64,000 nucleotides of DNA, taken from Wolinella sp963540505 (GTDB lineage: Bacteria > Campylobacterota > Campylobacteria > Campylobacterales > Helicobacteraceae). The notes under the pieces are model-generated. The model searched no databases. It was not told where the DNA came from and worked only from the letters and a program-made list of their open reading frames with translations. The translations under genes were made by a program, and so were the position numbers. This document shows, one piece after another, positions 26,345 to 34,936 of the stretch (its first letter is position 1; the number at the start of each line of letters is the position of its first letter). The stretch is taken from positions 189,245-253,244 of the forward strand of contig CAUTMV010000002.1 in the NCBI GenBank assembly GCA_963540505.1, written 5' to 3'.

Positions 26345-27331
26345 TTAGATATGCAGTATGTCGTATGTTTGTCCTGCGTAAAGAATGAACATCCTTAGCA
26401 TAAATACCCCAAAAATACTAGCAAAAGCACTAATATAGAAAGCACTAAATTTCGGATGCGTGATAAATCTACCAAGTCCAAAATTCAACGCAAGTGGCAC
26501 GCCAAAGCCAATGAGCACGACACCAATCCAGAACATTCTAGCGTAATATCCTTGATAAAAAGCCACACTCGCCGCTTTTTGCACATCACTCCCTATGACA
26601 AGCGACACGAATATCATCAAAATGAGCAAAATTTCAAAAGCTAACACGGGCCACTCAACTGCATGCAGAATCTTAATATCGCCGCTATGTGTATCCGCCT
26701 TGAAGTAAAATGCAGCAACAATGCTTGCCCCCGCTATACCGGCACTTAGTCCCGAAGCCACAAAAAGGGCAGGTAACACGGCGGTATTTAGTAGAGGGAA
26801 TCGCACGAGAACTGAGATCAAAAAGCCGGTATATGCGCAAATAGCAACCGCAAAAACAAGCGTCAATGAATAAGCCAGCGGTCTGAACGCGTTCAAAACT
26901 CTCATCACACACTCAAATCGCCTAGGCAGATCAAACTTGCCCACCCTCTCAAAAATGCCCGATTCCGTGATTTCGCGCTCAAAGGCGTAAAGCACCATCA
27001 CAAAGCTAAGGGGTATGTAGATACAAAGCGCAGCTACACCGATGGACATTACGGATTTGAAGTTGTAGTTAATCAAAATTTTCCAAAAGTAAAGCGGCTT
27101 CTCAAGGTCGCCAACAAGGCAGACCATACCAAGCAAAATGGTTACCAAAGAGAGCAATGACGCAGCCTTAAACAAAGGCGTGCTTTCGCTCTGCTTTTTG
27201 TAGAATCGAATGAGCAGGGAAACCACCAAAGCCCCACCGCTCATACCGGCTAAAAGCAGATAAAGCGCGATAGGCCAATGCCATTCAATGCCATGCGAAA
27301 AAGTATAGGTAAAATTTATTGCACCATTCAT
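26345..27331 (-). CDS. mccD: MccD, NrfD-family membrane quinol dehydrogenase subunit
   Basis: 328 residues, all-helical membrane protein with about eight to ten segments. The N-terminus (IEWHWPIALYLLLAGMSGGA) is characteristic of the NrfD/PsrC family, which binds menaquinol and passes electrons to an adjacent iron-sulfur subunit. It follows the iron-sulfur gene mccC by one base. With MccC it should carry electrons from menaquinol to MccA in sulfite respiration. Confidence 0.88.
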   Translation of the reverse strand: MNGAINFTYTFSHGIEWHWPIALYLLLAGMSGGALVVSLLIRFYKKQSESTPLFKAASLLSLVTILLGMVCLVGDLEKPLYFWKILINYNFKSVMSIGVAALCIYIPLSFVMVLYAFEREITESGIFERVGKFDLPRRFECVMRVLNAFRPLAYSLTLVFAVAICAYTGFLISVLVRFPLLNTAVLPALFVASGLSAGIAGASIVAAFYFKADTHSGDIKILHAVEWPVLAFEILLILMIFVSLVIGSDVQKAASVAFYQGYYARMFWIGVVLIGFGVPLALNFGLGRFITHPKFSAFYISAFASIFGVFMLRMFILYAGQTYDILHI

Positions 27332-27332
27332 C

Positions 27333-27995
27333 TCACACCCCCATTTTTACCGCTGGTATATAGCGCAAGCTCGGTTTCGTGCCGCATTCCGGACGCATAC
27401 GCAAGCTATCTTTCACACGAAGAAGCTTACTGATGTGAGATTCCTCATCATTGAGATCCCCAAAAACCAAAGCATCGTATCTACACGCCTCGACACAAGC
27501 AGGCTCTTTATTGTTAGCTAAATTCGTATCCAAACAGAAGTTACAGCTCTCTGCAGCATGACTTTCATCGTTTATAAAGCGCACATCATAAGGACAGGCG
27601 ACGATACAGTATTTGCACGCAATGCAGTCATCAGCGTTGGTCGTAGTGATTCCCGTAGCCACATCCTTATGGCAGGCATTTGTGGGGCAGACATTTACAC
27701 AAGGAGCCTCCACGCACTGCTGACAACTAACCCTTACAAAACGCCTATCAAGACGTGCATTCGGATCGGTTTTATCCTGGACATAAAGCCTTGCCTGCCC
27801 TTTTGGAACCAAATTTACTTTTTTGCAAGCGATCTCACAGTCGGTGCAGCCGACACATTTGTTTTGATCGAATATCATGCCAAAATTCGGTTTTTTCTTG
27901 CCACTATCATCCGTAGCAGCACCACAGCCTGCCAACCCCGCACCGGCAGACCCTATCGCCAGATACTTTAGAAACTCTCTTCTTTGAAATTCCAT
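27333..27995 (-). CDS. mccC: MccC, Tat-exported four-cluster ferredoxin subunit
   Basis: 220 residues. A Tat-type signal (QRREFLKYLAIGSAGAGLAG) ends near Cys24. Sixteen cysteines form four [4Fe-4S] sites: 47/50/53/57, 91/94/99/103, 124/127/130/134 and 151/154/167/171. This is the NrfC/PsrB-like electron-transfer architecture. It connects MccD in the membrane to the periplasmic MccA. Confidence 0.9.
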   Translation of the reverse strand: MEFQRREFLKYLAIGSAGAGLAGCGAATDDSGKKKPNFGMIFDQNKCVGCTDCEIACKKVNLVPKGQARLYVQDKTDPNARLDRRFVRVSCQQCVEAPCVNVCPTNACHKDVATGITTTNADDCIACKYCIVACPYDVRFINDESHAAESCNFCLDTNLANNKEPACVEACRYDALVFGDLNDEESHISKLLRVKDSLRMRPECGTKPSLRYIPAVKMGV

Positions 27996-28016
27996 AGCAT
28001 ACCCTTCGTTAAGGAT

Positions 28017-28781
28017 TTATTTGTGTGTCCCGTGAAAATTTTTGATATCTTCTTCACTAAGCTCTTTTGCAACACCCGCCAACTCACCCGGTTTCAACAC
28101 TCTTAAAAGCTCCGCTTCAAAGATAACAACAGCACCCGCCGGCACAGCATCCATACCGTGATCACCATATGCTAGTGCGCTTGGTATGGTAAATTTGTAT
28201 TTTGAACCGGCTTTCATTAGCTTTAACCCCTCACTTAGTCCATCTATGATGTTTATCATGGATAGATGAGCCGGTGTCTTTGAGGTGGTTGTGTCATCAA
28301 AAACAGTGCCGTCTATGAGGTATGCTTTGTAATTAACGACAACTATACTCTCATCTTTTGGCATATCACCCTTACCGGAAGTTATCACCTCATATTGCAA
28401 GCCCGATTTTGTGGTTTTGACCTTTTTGTTTTTAGCATTTTTGGTCATATACTCTTTGCCGGCTTTTAAATTCTTCTCAAGATTAGCCTTATCAAGGTCG
28501 TCCGCTGCTTTGTTTAGCCTGGCAACCCTATTATTTAAGTGTTTGTCTATCTCGTCGTGTTTTATTTTAAGCCGACTTTTAAAAGCATCCAAAAAACCCT
28601 CTAGCACTATGTCTTTATCCGTTTTGACCCCTAGTTTCTCTTGCCCATCTATCTGATTTAGCAAGTGTTCCCCCACAGAAGCGCCGATAGCATAAGCTTC
28701 ACGATACTCATCACTATTAAGCTCTACTCCAAGGGATAAACTAGCTGTTAAAAGCGGTACCAAGAAGAGTGTTTTTCGCAT
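28017..28781 (-). CDS. mccB: MccB, periplasmic FKBP-type peptidyl-prolyl isomerase
   Basis: 254 residues with a signal peptide, an N-terminal helical dimerisation region (about 25-125) and an FKBP domain (VVNYKAYLIDGTVFDDT; IPSALAYGDHG; VIFEAELLRV). The layout matches FkpA/Mip-type chaperones. In the Wolinella cluster a PPIase is encoded directly after mccA and is thought to help fold it. A hairpin with a T-run lies between mccA and this gene. Confidence 0.88.
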   Translation of the reverse strand: MRKTLFLVPLLTASLSLGVELNSDEYREAYAIGASVGEHLLNQIDGQEKLGVKTDKDIVLEGFLDAFKSRLKIKHDEIDKHLNNRVARLNKAADDLDKANLEKNLKAGKEYMTKNAKNKKVKTTKSGLQYEVITSGKGDMPKDESIVVVNYKAYLIDGTVFDDTTTSKTPAHLSMINIIDGLSEGLKLMKAGSKYKFTIPSALAYGDHGMDAVPAGAVVIFEAELLRVLKPGELAGVAKELSEEDIKNFHGTHK

Positions 28782-28810
28782 ATCTCTAACCTTTGTCCAA
28801 TTTAAAACTT

Positions 28811-28840
28811 AAAAAGGAGGCGACCGGTGCCACCTCCTTT
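28811..28840 (-). terminator. Hairpin with T-run between mccA and mccB
   Basis: Read on the - strand, AAAGGAGG, a 12-base loop and CCTCCTTTTT form a stem of 8 bp followed by T residues, 6 bases after mccA ends. It is likely a partial terminator or mRNA-stabilising end that keeps mccA transcript above the downstream maturation genes. Confidence 0.65.
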
Positions 28841-28846
28841 CGCCCC

Positions 28847-30916
28847 TTATAGGCTTGTGTTTAGGATCCTTTGAGCCTCTTTGATATACTCTTTGGCAGC
28901 ATCCAGTCTTTGTTTTGTGTATTTAAAGCCGTGCATACCCCAAGAGCCATCTTTTTCCACTAGGTCTACCGTGTCTTGAGCTTTTTCGATCAATTCGTAA
29001 ACTCTTGTCTTATCAGTAGATTTTAGTTTTTTGACCTCTAGGATTTTATAGATACCCTGGATTCCCACTTTTACGCTTGTAAAGTCGGTCTTTACAGGTG
29101 CTTGCCATCCCATTACCTCATCGTAAATCTGCTTTTGATTTTTGAAGTGTAATGTCTCTTTGAGCTCGGAAACTACTGGGCTGTGGCAACCTTTTGTATC
29201 TTGCATGTCTTTGTCTGCCCAAGATGTTCTAGCGCATGCCCACATCAAGTCAATGAAGTTGCGACCTTCGCCATTTCTTTCAAAGTGCCAATCTTTTGCA
29301 TCTCTTGGACCTTGCGCGGCAGAGCCTGCAACCAAAGACCTCCTATCCGGACTTACGTCAATCTTCCAAATGTGTGAGCGTCTTTGTGTGTCAAATCCGG
29401 CATTCTCTTGGAACTGGATTGCATAGAAGTTCTCACAACTCATCATGAATGGCATATGGCAAGATGCACAAGTGTTATCCTTGTGAGTGTCCGCTCTTGC
29501 GAATATATAAGCTTGCTCTTTATGGCAATCTTGGCATGTTTTTGTAATTTTTGGCTTAGTGTAAAGTGCACTTAGATAGCCTTGTTCAGAGTTGTAGTTT
29601 AGACCTTTGATAGTCTTATCACCGACAACCGGACCTGTGGCATCGTGTGGATCGTGGCAAGTTACACAACGCATACCTTTGTCATAGTGAGCTGTAAAGT
29701 ATGACTGAGATCCTTCAGAACCGCATCCCGGTCCCATTGACTTAAATTTAGAGCTTAGCGCTTGATCTATCTTGCCTATGTTGGCTGGATTCTTAGCTAG
29801 ATCGGGGCTAAAGTTAAATCTCTGGTGGCAGCGTTCGCAGTTTGATGTCCTGAAGTTATTCGCTTCATCAAGGTGACCGCCGGCTCCGTGGCACTCCTCG
29901 CAGCTTACGCCTTTTGAGATAGTGTGTTTTTGAAGCTCTTTTGCGTTACCAAGAACGGCATAGAAATCTTTTTTGCTCTTGAAGTCAAACTTGAATGGGT
30001 GGCAAACTTCGCAATACGAAGCGTTTGCTTGGAAGAACATTGACTTCTTGTGTTTAGCCGCATACGAAGCTAGACCGCGGACATATCCGCCGTTATCGCC
30101 GTATTCTTCAAGTGTGCCGGGGAAATCCGGAACAAATTTTTTGATTCTCTTAACAGTCGCATCATCTAGCCTGAGTGCCCAAGTTGTTTGGAACTGGTTG
30201 CCACCCGCTACGATTTGACCTGTGCCATCCCTAAGCAAACCGCCCTCTACGTAGTAAGTTCCTCTAAGTAGCCATGCATCAACATAGCCGAGTTTTGTTC
30301 TTAGGTGCCCGACGGTAGCGTAGACGACATCAGGAGTGATACCTTTTGGAAGAATCGAAGCTGTATCTGCCCCGAACACCGGTTTAGTAAGCTCGTTATT
30401 AACTTCAGGGTGCTCCCCTGGGAATCGAATGGTAGTAGCGTGTCGTGATCTGCTCCACACCTCGTATTGAGCAGGGTGGCACTCGCCGCACTTTTCAGGA
30501 CCTATGAATTTGTTTGGAAAGTGCAAAGATGAAGCCGCAGGAATCCTATACATCATAGAGCTGTAACCCTGTCCGCCCTCTCTCTTACTGGCTTTTGAAA
30601 AGTCAAATCCATGACCTTCAGCCAGCCACTCCAATCCACGGTCATGAACGACCAATTTACCGACTGTTTTACCACCATACTTGGTAAAAATAGGGTGATT
30701 TTTAAACAGCCACTCATACATCTCCTGCTCTTCTACGACGTAGTCCTGCAAGGATGTAATACCTCTACTTTGCAAAGTCCCCTTGGGATTTGCAATGACC
30801 TTTTGTGCCTGCTTGCTTAACTCCATGCCGTGGTTCATCCCCTCAGCACAGGCTACCGAGGTTAGGACACTGGCGCCCGCAACTAAACCGAGCAACACTT
30901 TATCCAACTTTTTCAC
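28847..30916 (-). CDS. mccA: MccA, octaheme cytochrome c sulfite reductase
   Basis: 689 residues from GTG 30914-30916, preceded by AAGGGGG. After a signal peptide (VLLGLVAGASVLTSVACA) there are seven CXXCH heme sites at Cys143, 302, 339, 360, 417, 461 and 483, and an eighth of the rare form CX15CH (Cys561, Cys577-His578). This pattern is specific for MccA. Two further cysteines, Cys398 and Cys494, sit where the Wolinella enzyme has the pair that binds copper at the active-site heme (recalled as 399 and 495). The enzyme reduces sulfite to sulfide with six electrons in the periplasm. It heads mccB, mccC, mccD and ccsA1, all needed for its function. Confidence 0.95.
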   Translation of the reverse strand: MKKLDKVLLGLVAGASVLTSVACAEGMNHGMELSKQAQKVIANPKGTLQSRGITSLQDYVVEEQEMYEWLFKNHPIFTKYGGKTVGKLVVHDRGLEWLAEGHGFDFSKASKREGGQGYSSMMYRIPAASSLHFPNKFIGPEKCGECHPAQYEVWSRSRHATTIRFPGEHPEVNNELTKPVFGADTASILPKGITPDVVYATVGHLRTKLGYVDAWLLRGTYYVEGGLLRDGTGQIVAGGNQFQTTWALRLDDATVKRIKKFVPDFPGTLEEYGDNGGYVRGLASYAAKHKKSMFFQANASYCEVCHPFKFDFKSKKDFYAVLGNAKELQKHTISKGVSCEECHGAGGHLDEANNFRTSNCERCHQRFNFSPDLAKNPANIGKIDQALSSKFKSMGPGCGSEGSQSYFTAHYDKGMRCVTCHDPHDATGPVVGDKTIKGLNYNSEQGYLSALYTKPKITKTCQDCHKEQAYIFARADTHKDNTCASCHMPFMMSCENFYAIQFQENAGFDTQRRSHIWKIDVSPDRRSLVAGSAAQGPRDAKDWHFERNGEGRNFIDLMWACARTSWADKDMQDTKGCHSPVVSELKETLHFKNQKQIYDEVMGWQAPVKTDFTSVKVGIQGIYKILEVKKLKSTDKTRVYELIEKAQDTVDLVEKDGSWGMHGFKYTKQRLDAAKEYIKEAQRILNTSL

Positions 30917-30974
30917 GTGTTCCCCCTTCTGAAAAATTGAATTTCTAAAATCAAGATGATTTCGTGCAGTAATG

Positions 30975-31005
30975 ATGCTACTAAAAAGGGAGAAACTAGG
31001 GAGAA
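30975..31005 (-). promoter_or_regulatory. mccA promoter with 11-bp-phased direct repeat, candidate MccR operator
   Basis: On the - strand TTCTCCCT-AGT-TTCTCCCT (31005 to 30987) is an 8-bp direct repeat with an 11-bp period, as expected for an OmpR-type regulator dimer. Six bases further lies TAGCAT (30980-30975), a plausible -10, so the repeats occupy the -35 zone. It lies about 70-90 bp upstream of the mccA start, in the only sizeable gap of the cluster. Confidence 0.5.
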
Positions 31006-31017
31006 GATACGAAAATT

Positions 31018-32448
31018 TTATGAATTTAAAAACTTAATGGTAAATTTCACGCCATTTGGCGTGTTGCAAGCCTCTATGCCGCCGCCATTTTTTGCCATTA
31101 TCACTTTGCTCATATAAAGCCCAAGTCCGCTACCAGCGGCTTTAGTAGTGAAGTATGGCTCGAATATTTTGGCAATTTCATCTTGTCTGATGGGTTTGCC
31201 GCTGTTTTCTACCTCAATCATGCGGATATTATCTTGCACCAGCGAGGTGATTCTTATCTCTCTTTGTGCGCTGTTTTCGCTTACAAGCACATCTTTGGCA
31301 TTGTTTATTAAATTTATTAAAACTTGAATTAGCTCATTAATGTTTCCAAAATGGTTAAAATCTTGTTTAATTTGTATGTCTAGTTTTATGGCATTCGCCC
31401 GCAAAGCCGCGTCTAAAATTTTACATACACGCCTAATAGCCTGCTCACTCGAATATTCACATTTTGGTGCATTCGGATCGAAGAAATGTTTAAAATCATC
31501 AATGGTCTCTGACATAAACTTTACCTGCTCGCCTATCTCATCGAGCTTATCTTTCAATCTACCGCTATCTAGCTTTCCTCGCTCGTTAAAAAGCTCCAAA
31601 TTGATAAGCACTGCTCCTATTTGGGCGAGAGGTTGTTTCCATTGATGTGATATGTTGGCAATCATCTCGCCCATCGAAGCTAAGCGCGACTGGCTTACCA
31701 TGAGCTGCTTATTTTGCTCTTTTATTTTCATTACTTTTTGATGAATCTTATATATGAAAAAGACCAAAACCGCAAACAGAGCAAAAAGTGCCGCTGCGCT
31801 TAAAATAAACTCTTTTACATGGATTAAAAGTATATTTTTTACCGGCATCTTAAAAGATACCATCGCGATCGTGTCGCCTACTTTTCCTTGAAAATCGCCC
31901 ACCCTATCTCCGCCGTATTTTTCGACTATTTTTTGGGGAGCGGAGTTTGCATTGTGGCAAAGGACGCAGGTCGCATGGGTATTCTTCACGGGCAAGCCGA
32001 CAAAAATATACGACGTATCTCTGTTTTTTACTACTTTTGCATACTCTTCGTATCTGCCCTCTTTGAAACCCTCCAAAATTTCGTTCTCAAATTCATCACC
32101 AAGGTGCTCAGGATTTATCGGATTAGTTGCCACCAGTTTGTAATCGTAATCAAGCGGATACTTCTTGCGCTGGATATTATAGACCTCGCGCGCGATATAG
32201 GTTGAAGAGAGCAAGCGCGGATCAAAAAAGTCGGAATCTAACGCCCCATTAGCCTTTAGCTCATCGATAAGAGGTCTTTGTATCGTTGAAACATAATCTC
32301 TAACGGCATTCATGGTATTTAATATGTGCAACGCCTCTTTTTTTGCGTCCTTTATGGCTAAATCCTGATAAAACTTAAAAAACATGCCGGTAATTAGGGC
32401 ATAAAGAAGGGCGAAAATAGCCAGCACCAAACCAAATCTATATTTCAC
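31018..32448 (-). CDS. mccS: MccS, heme-c-containing sensor histidine kinase
   Basis: 476 residues. Membrane segments near 7-29 and 213-233 enclose a periplasmic sensor domain like the Tll0287/DUF3365 family, with a CVLCH heme c motif at 161-165. The cytoplasmic part has a HisKA segment NISHQWKQPLAQIG (His268) and an HATPase domain with NAKDVL and GSGLGLYMSK. A covalently bound heme in the sensor could read sulfite or redox state directly. Its ATG overlaps the end of the response-regulator gene by 11 bases. Confidence 0.88.
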   Translation of the reverse strand: MKYRFGLVLAIFALLYALITGMFFKFYQDLAIKDAKKEALHILNTMNAVRDYVSTIQRPLIDELKANGALDSDFFDPRLLSSTYIAREVYNIQRKKYPLDYDYKLVATNPINPEHLGDEFENEILEGFKEGRYEEYAKVVKNRDTSYIFVGLPVKNTHATCVLCHNANSAPQKIVEKYGGDRVGDFQGKVGDTIAMVSFKMPVKNILLIHVKEFILSAAALFALFAVLVFFIYKIHQKVMKIKEQNKQLMVSQSRLASMGEMIANISHQWKQPLAQIGAVLINLELFNERGKLDSGRLKDKLDEIGEQVKFMSETIDDFKHFFDPNAPKCEYSSEQAIRRVCKILDAALRANAIKLDIQIKQDFNHFGNINELIQVLINLINNAKDVLVSENSAQREIRITSLVQDNIRMIEVENSGKPIRQDEIAKIFEPYFTTKAAGSGLGLYMSKVIMAKNGGGIEACNTPNGVKFTIKFLNS

Positions 32449-33127
32449 AGATATATCCCACCCCGTATAAATTTCTAATCACATCTTTGCCCACTTTTTT
32501 GCGCAGTTCCTTTACGATGGCTTTTATTGCCTCTTTGGTGGGCTGCTCATACTCCCACATGTAATCAAAAAGCTGCTCGTATGTGATGGCTTGATTTTTG
32601 TTGTTTAAAAAGTAGTCAAACAGCTTGCCCTCGCTCTTTGAGAGATGACAGGCTTCATCTTTGACATAGATGATCTTTTTGGTGAAGTCATATTTGATCT
32701 CTTCGCTTAATACCATGAGCGGCTTGTAGTCCATTAGCTCCAGGGCGACGTCCTCCAGTGCTTTTAAAAACGCGTCTTTGTCGTAAGGTTTTGCCAAATA
32801 TCTTGTGATTTTAAGCTCGACCGCCCGCCATAAATACTCCTGCTCCGTGTGGCTTGATAAAATCACGATGGGTATTTTGTGATCCTTTTCGCGCACCCTC
32901 CTAGCCAGCTCAAGACCGTCGATATGCGGCACGCCGATGTCAAGCACCAAAGCATCGTAGCTGCACGTATCTATGTGCTCAAGTGCCTCTTTGCCGTCCT
33001 TCACGCCCACAACCTCGTCAAAAAACAGCTCTAAATTTTCAGTGATGTTATTTAAAATGCCGGGTTCATCTTCCAAGCAAAGCACCCTTTTATTCGATAA
33101 AACCTCTAAAATTTCACAACTTTGCAT
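32438..33127 (-). CDS. mccR: MccR, OmpR/PhoB-type response regulator
   Basis: 229 residues. Receiver domain with acidic pair Glu19/Asp20, phosphoacceptor Asp63 in LVLDIGVPHIDG and Lys in LAKPYDKD. The C-terminal winged helix ends in VGKDVIRNLYGVGYICEI. It pairs with MccS, encoded immediately downstream. The start ATG (33125-33127) has a G7 run at 33132-33138 at the place of its ribosome-binding site. In Wolinella the same pair is reported to control mcc expression by sulfite. Confidence 0.88.
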   Translation of the reverse strand: MQSCEILEVLSNKRVLCLEDEPGILNNITENLELFFDEVVGVKDGKEALEHIDTCSYDALVLDIGVPHIDGLELARRVREKDHKIPIVILSSHTEQEYLWRAVELKITRYLAKPYDKDAFLKALEDVALELMDYKPLMVLSEEIKYDFTKKIIYVKDEACHLSKSEGKLFDYFLNNKNQAITYEQLFDYMWEYEQPTKEAIKAIVKELRKKVGKDVIRNLYGVGYICEI

Positions 33128-33131
33128 TAAT

Positions 33132-33138
33132 CCCCCCC
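33132..33138 (-). repeat. G7 run at the mccR ribosome-binding site
   Basis: On the - strand GGGGGGG-ATTA precedes the mccR ATG. There is no other Shine-Dalgarno-like sequence, so this run serves as the site. Its length may influence translation. Confidence 0.5.
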
Positions 33139-33162
33139 GTGCGAAATTCTACCTAATTTCGC

Positions 33163-33762
33163 TCAGATCCTCGCAAGCCAAAATGGAATATTTTTCTGCT
33201 CCCTTCTAATGCTTGTGCATTCGCCATGCCCCGGGTAGATGGGCTTATCGTAGGGAATCGTGCCGAAACGCTCCAGTGATTGACGCATATACACACGACT
33301 AGAATAGGGGAAATCACTGCGCCCGACGCTACTTTTAAAGATGAAATCGCCGCTAAACATATATTCACCAATCTCAATCGTGCTGCAACCCGGCGTATGC
33401 CCGGGGAAATGGCGAAACAGCACGCGTATCCCTTCAAAATCTAACTCCGCCTCGATTCCCTCAACCAAAATATCGGGAATCGAAGGCGTGAGTCCCGTAT
33501 CAAAACAGTCTGATTCCAGCATAAAAGCGTCATCTTTGGGAATTACAAGGGGCACGTGAGGGAAGCGATTTTTGAGCGCGTGATTGCTCCACACGTGATC
33601 AAAATGCCCGTGGGTATTGAGAAATGCAAGCGGATTTTGCACCTGCGCCACAACCCATTCAAACGCCCCTTTACCCGCGTCAATCACAATCTCACCGTGG
33701 GAATCCTTAATAATATAGCAATTTGTCCCATATTCGCCGAAAGGGTGAGAGAGAAGCTCCAT
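33163..33762 (-). CDS. Metallo-beta-lactamase-fold hydrolase (glyoxalase II-like)
   Basis: 199 residues from the ATG at 33760-33762 (MELLSHPFGEYGTNCYII). The metal-binding motif NTHGHFDHVW, a following HFPGHTPGC histidine, FSGDFIFKSSVGRSD and the final YPGHGECTS are those of the glyoxalase II/YcbL group. It probably hydrolyses thioesters such as lactoyl conjugates, though YcbL-type proteins are poorly defined. It is divergent from dgt, with 76 bases between starts. It is the first gene right of the mcc cluster with frequent GGGAATC copies. Confidence 0.85.
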   Translation of the reverse strand: MELLSHPFGEYGTNCYIIKDSHGEIVIDAGKGAFEWVVAQVQNPLAFLNTHGHFDHVWSNHALKNRFPHVPLVIPKDDAFMLESDCFDTGLTPSIPDILVEGIEAELDFEGIRVLFRHFPGHTPGCSTIEIGEYMFSGDFIFKSSVGRSDFPYSSRVYMRQSLERFGTIPYDKPIYPGHGECTSIRREQKNIPFWLARI

Positions 33763-33838
33763 ATTCGTGCCTTGTTTTTTGAATTCTTTAATCCTAGGCA
33801 ATTTTCGATAAAATCGTCCTAATATTAAGAGGAGATCC

Positions 33839-34936
33839 ATGCAACCCAGCGAGCGTTTTTATCCCGTGTGTGATGACTTTCGCGATCCCTATTCTCGCGA
33901 TCGAGACCGTATTATTCACTGCTCTTCGTTTCGTCGTTTGGAATATAAGACGCAGGTTTTTTTGAACTCCAGCGGCGATTATTTTCGCACGCGCCTTACA
34001 CACTCCATCGAGGTCAGTCAGATTGCCAGGAGCATTGCCGCGCACCTGGGGCTTAATGAAGCACTCGCCGAGGCGATTGCGCTCGCGCATGATTTGGGGC
34101 ACACACCCTTTGGTCATGCAGGGGGCGATGAGCTGGATAGGCTGCTAAAACAGGGCGGATTCCCCGCGGGTTTTGACCATAACTTTCAATCATTTCGCGT
34201 CGTGAGCAAATTAGAGAAACGTTACGCCGCTTTTGATGGACTCAATCTCACTTTTGCCACGCTGGAGGGAATCTTAAAGCACTCATTTCCGTATAAAAAG
34301 GCTTTTTTAGATGAGCGAATGAATGAGCTTTTTAAGCTTGAATACCACCCGAGTCTGGAGGCGATTATCGTTGATTATGCCGATGAGATCGCTTACGTGA
34401 GCCACGATATTGACGATGGAATCAAGTGCGGATTGCTCTGTTTTGAGGATTTAAAAGAGAGCGAACTTGCGCGCGAAATCCTTCACACTGCCGAACTGGA
34501 GGGAATCAGAGAAGATGAGAAAGTTTTGCGCTATCGTTTTGTCTCAAATCTCATCAGTCATCTTATTTATCGCTTTTTAGACGCAAGCAAAGCGCACGCC
34601 AACCCTTCGCATCAGGTGCTGAGCGCGTCGATTCCCGCAGGGCAGCAGACGGGGCTAGGCTATCCAAAAGAGCTGGAGCGGGAGCTCAGGGTGCTTAAAA
34701 AGCTTCTTTTTAAAAAGCTCTATCGCCACGAGCAAATCAACCGCAAAATGTTTTTTGGTCGGGGTTGTATCGCGGCTCTTTTTACGGATTTTATGAATGA
34801 GCCCAACCTGCTTCCAAAAGATCATCAAAAGCGTATCAGCGAGGGTGCAAAGCTCCATCGCACGGTCGCGGATCATATCGCCAGCATGAGCGATCGATAT
34901 GCAATCAATCTCTACAAGGAGCTTCATATTGGCTAA
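33839..34936 (+). CDS. dgt: Deoxyguanosinetriphosphate triphosphohydrolase
   Basis: 365 residues; AGGAG lies just before ATG 33839. HD-domain residues are present: RTRLTHSIEVSQIARSI (His55) and AHDLGHTPFGHAG (His84, Asp85), plus DYADEIAYVSHDIDDG. The enzyme splits dGTP into deoxyguanosine and triphosphate, controlling dNTP pools. The following gene's TTG start lies inside its 3' end, so the two are likely cotranscribed. Confidence 0.88.
   Translation: MQPSERFYPVCDDFRDPYSRDRDRIIHCSSFRRLEYKTQVFLNSSGDYFRTRLTHSIEVSQIARSIAAHLGLNEALAEAIALAHDLGHTPFGHAGGDELDRLLKQGGFPAGFDHNFQSFRVVSKLEKRYAAFDGLNLTFATLEGILKHSFPYKKAFLDERMNELFKLEYHPSLEAIIVDYADEIAYVSHDIDDGIKCGLLCFEDLKESELAREILHTAELEGIREDEKVLRYRFVSNLISHLIYRFLDASKAHANPSHQVLSASIPAGQQTGLGYPKELERELRVLKKLLFKKLYRHEQINRKMFFGRGCIAALFTDFMNEPNLLPKDHQKRISEGAKLHRTVADHIASMSDRYAINLYKELHIG

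Noticed and set aside
18257..33165. Attachment-site duplication of the tRNA-Ala 3' end at the right edge of the mcc block
   Set aside because: I looked near 33.13-33.17 kb and found no copy of the T-arm/acceptor sequence, and no integrase gene is present.
33153..33437. 94-codon - strand frame near the mcc boundary
   Set aside because: It lies within the metallo-hydrolase gene in a different frame; the hydrolase has all its metal motifs.
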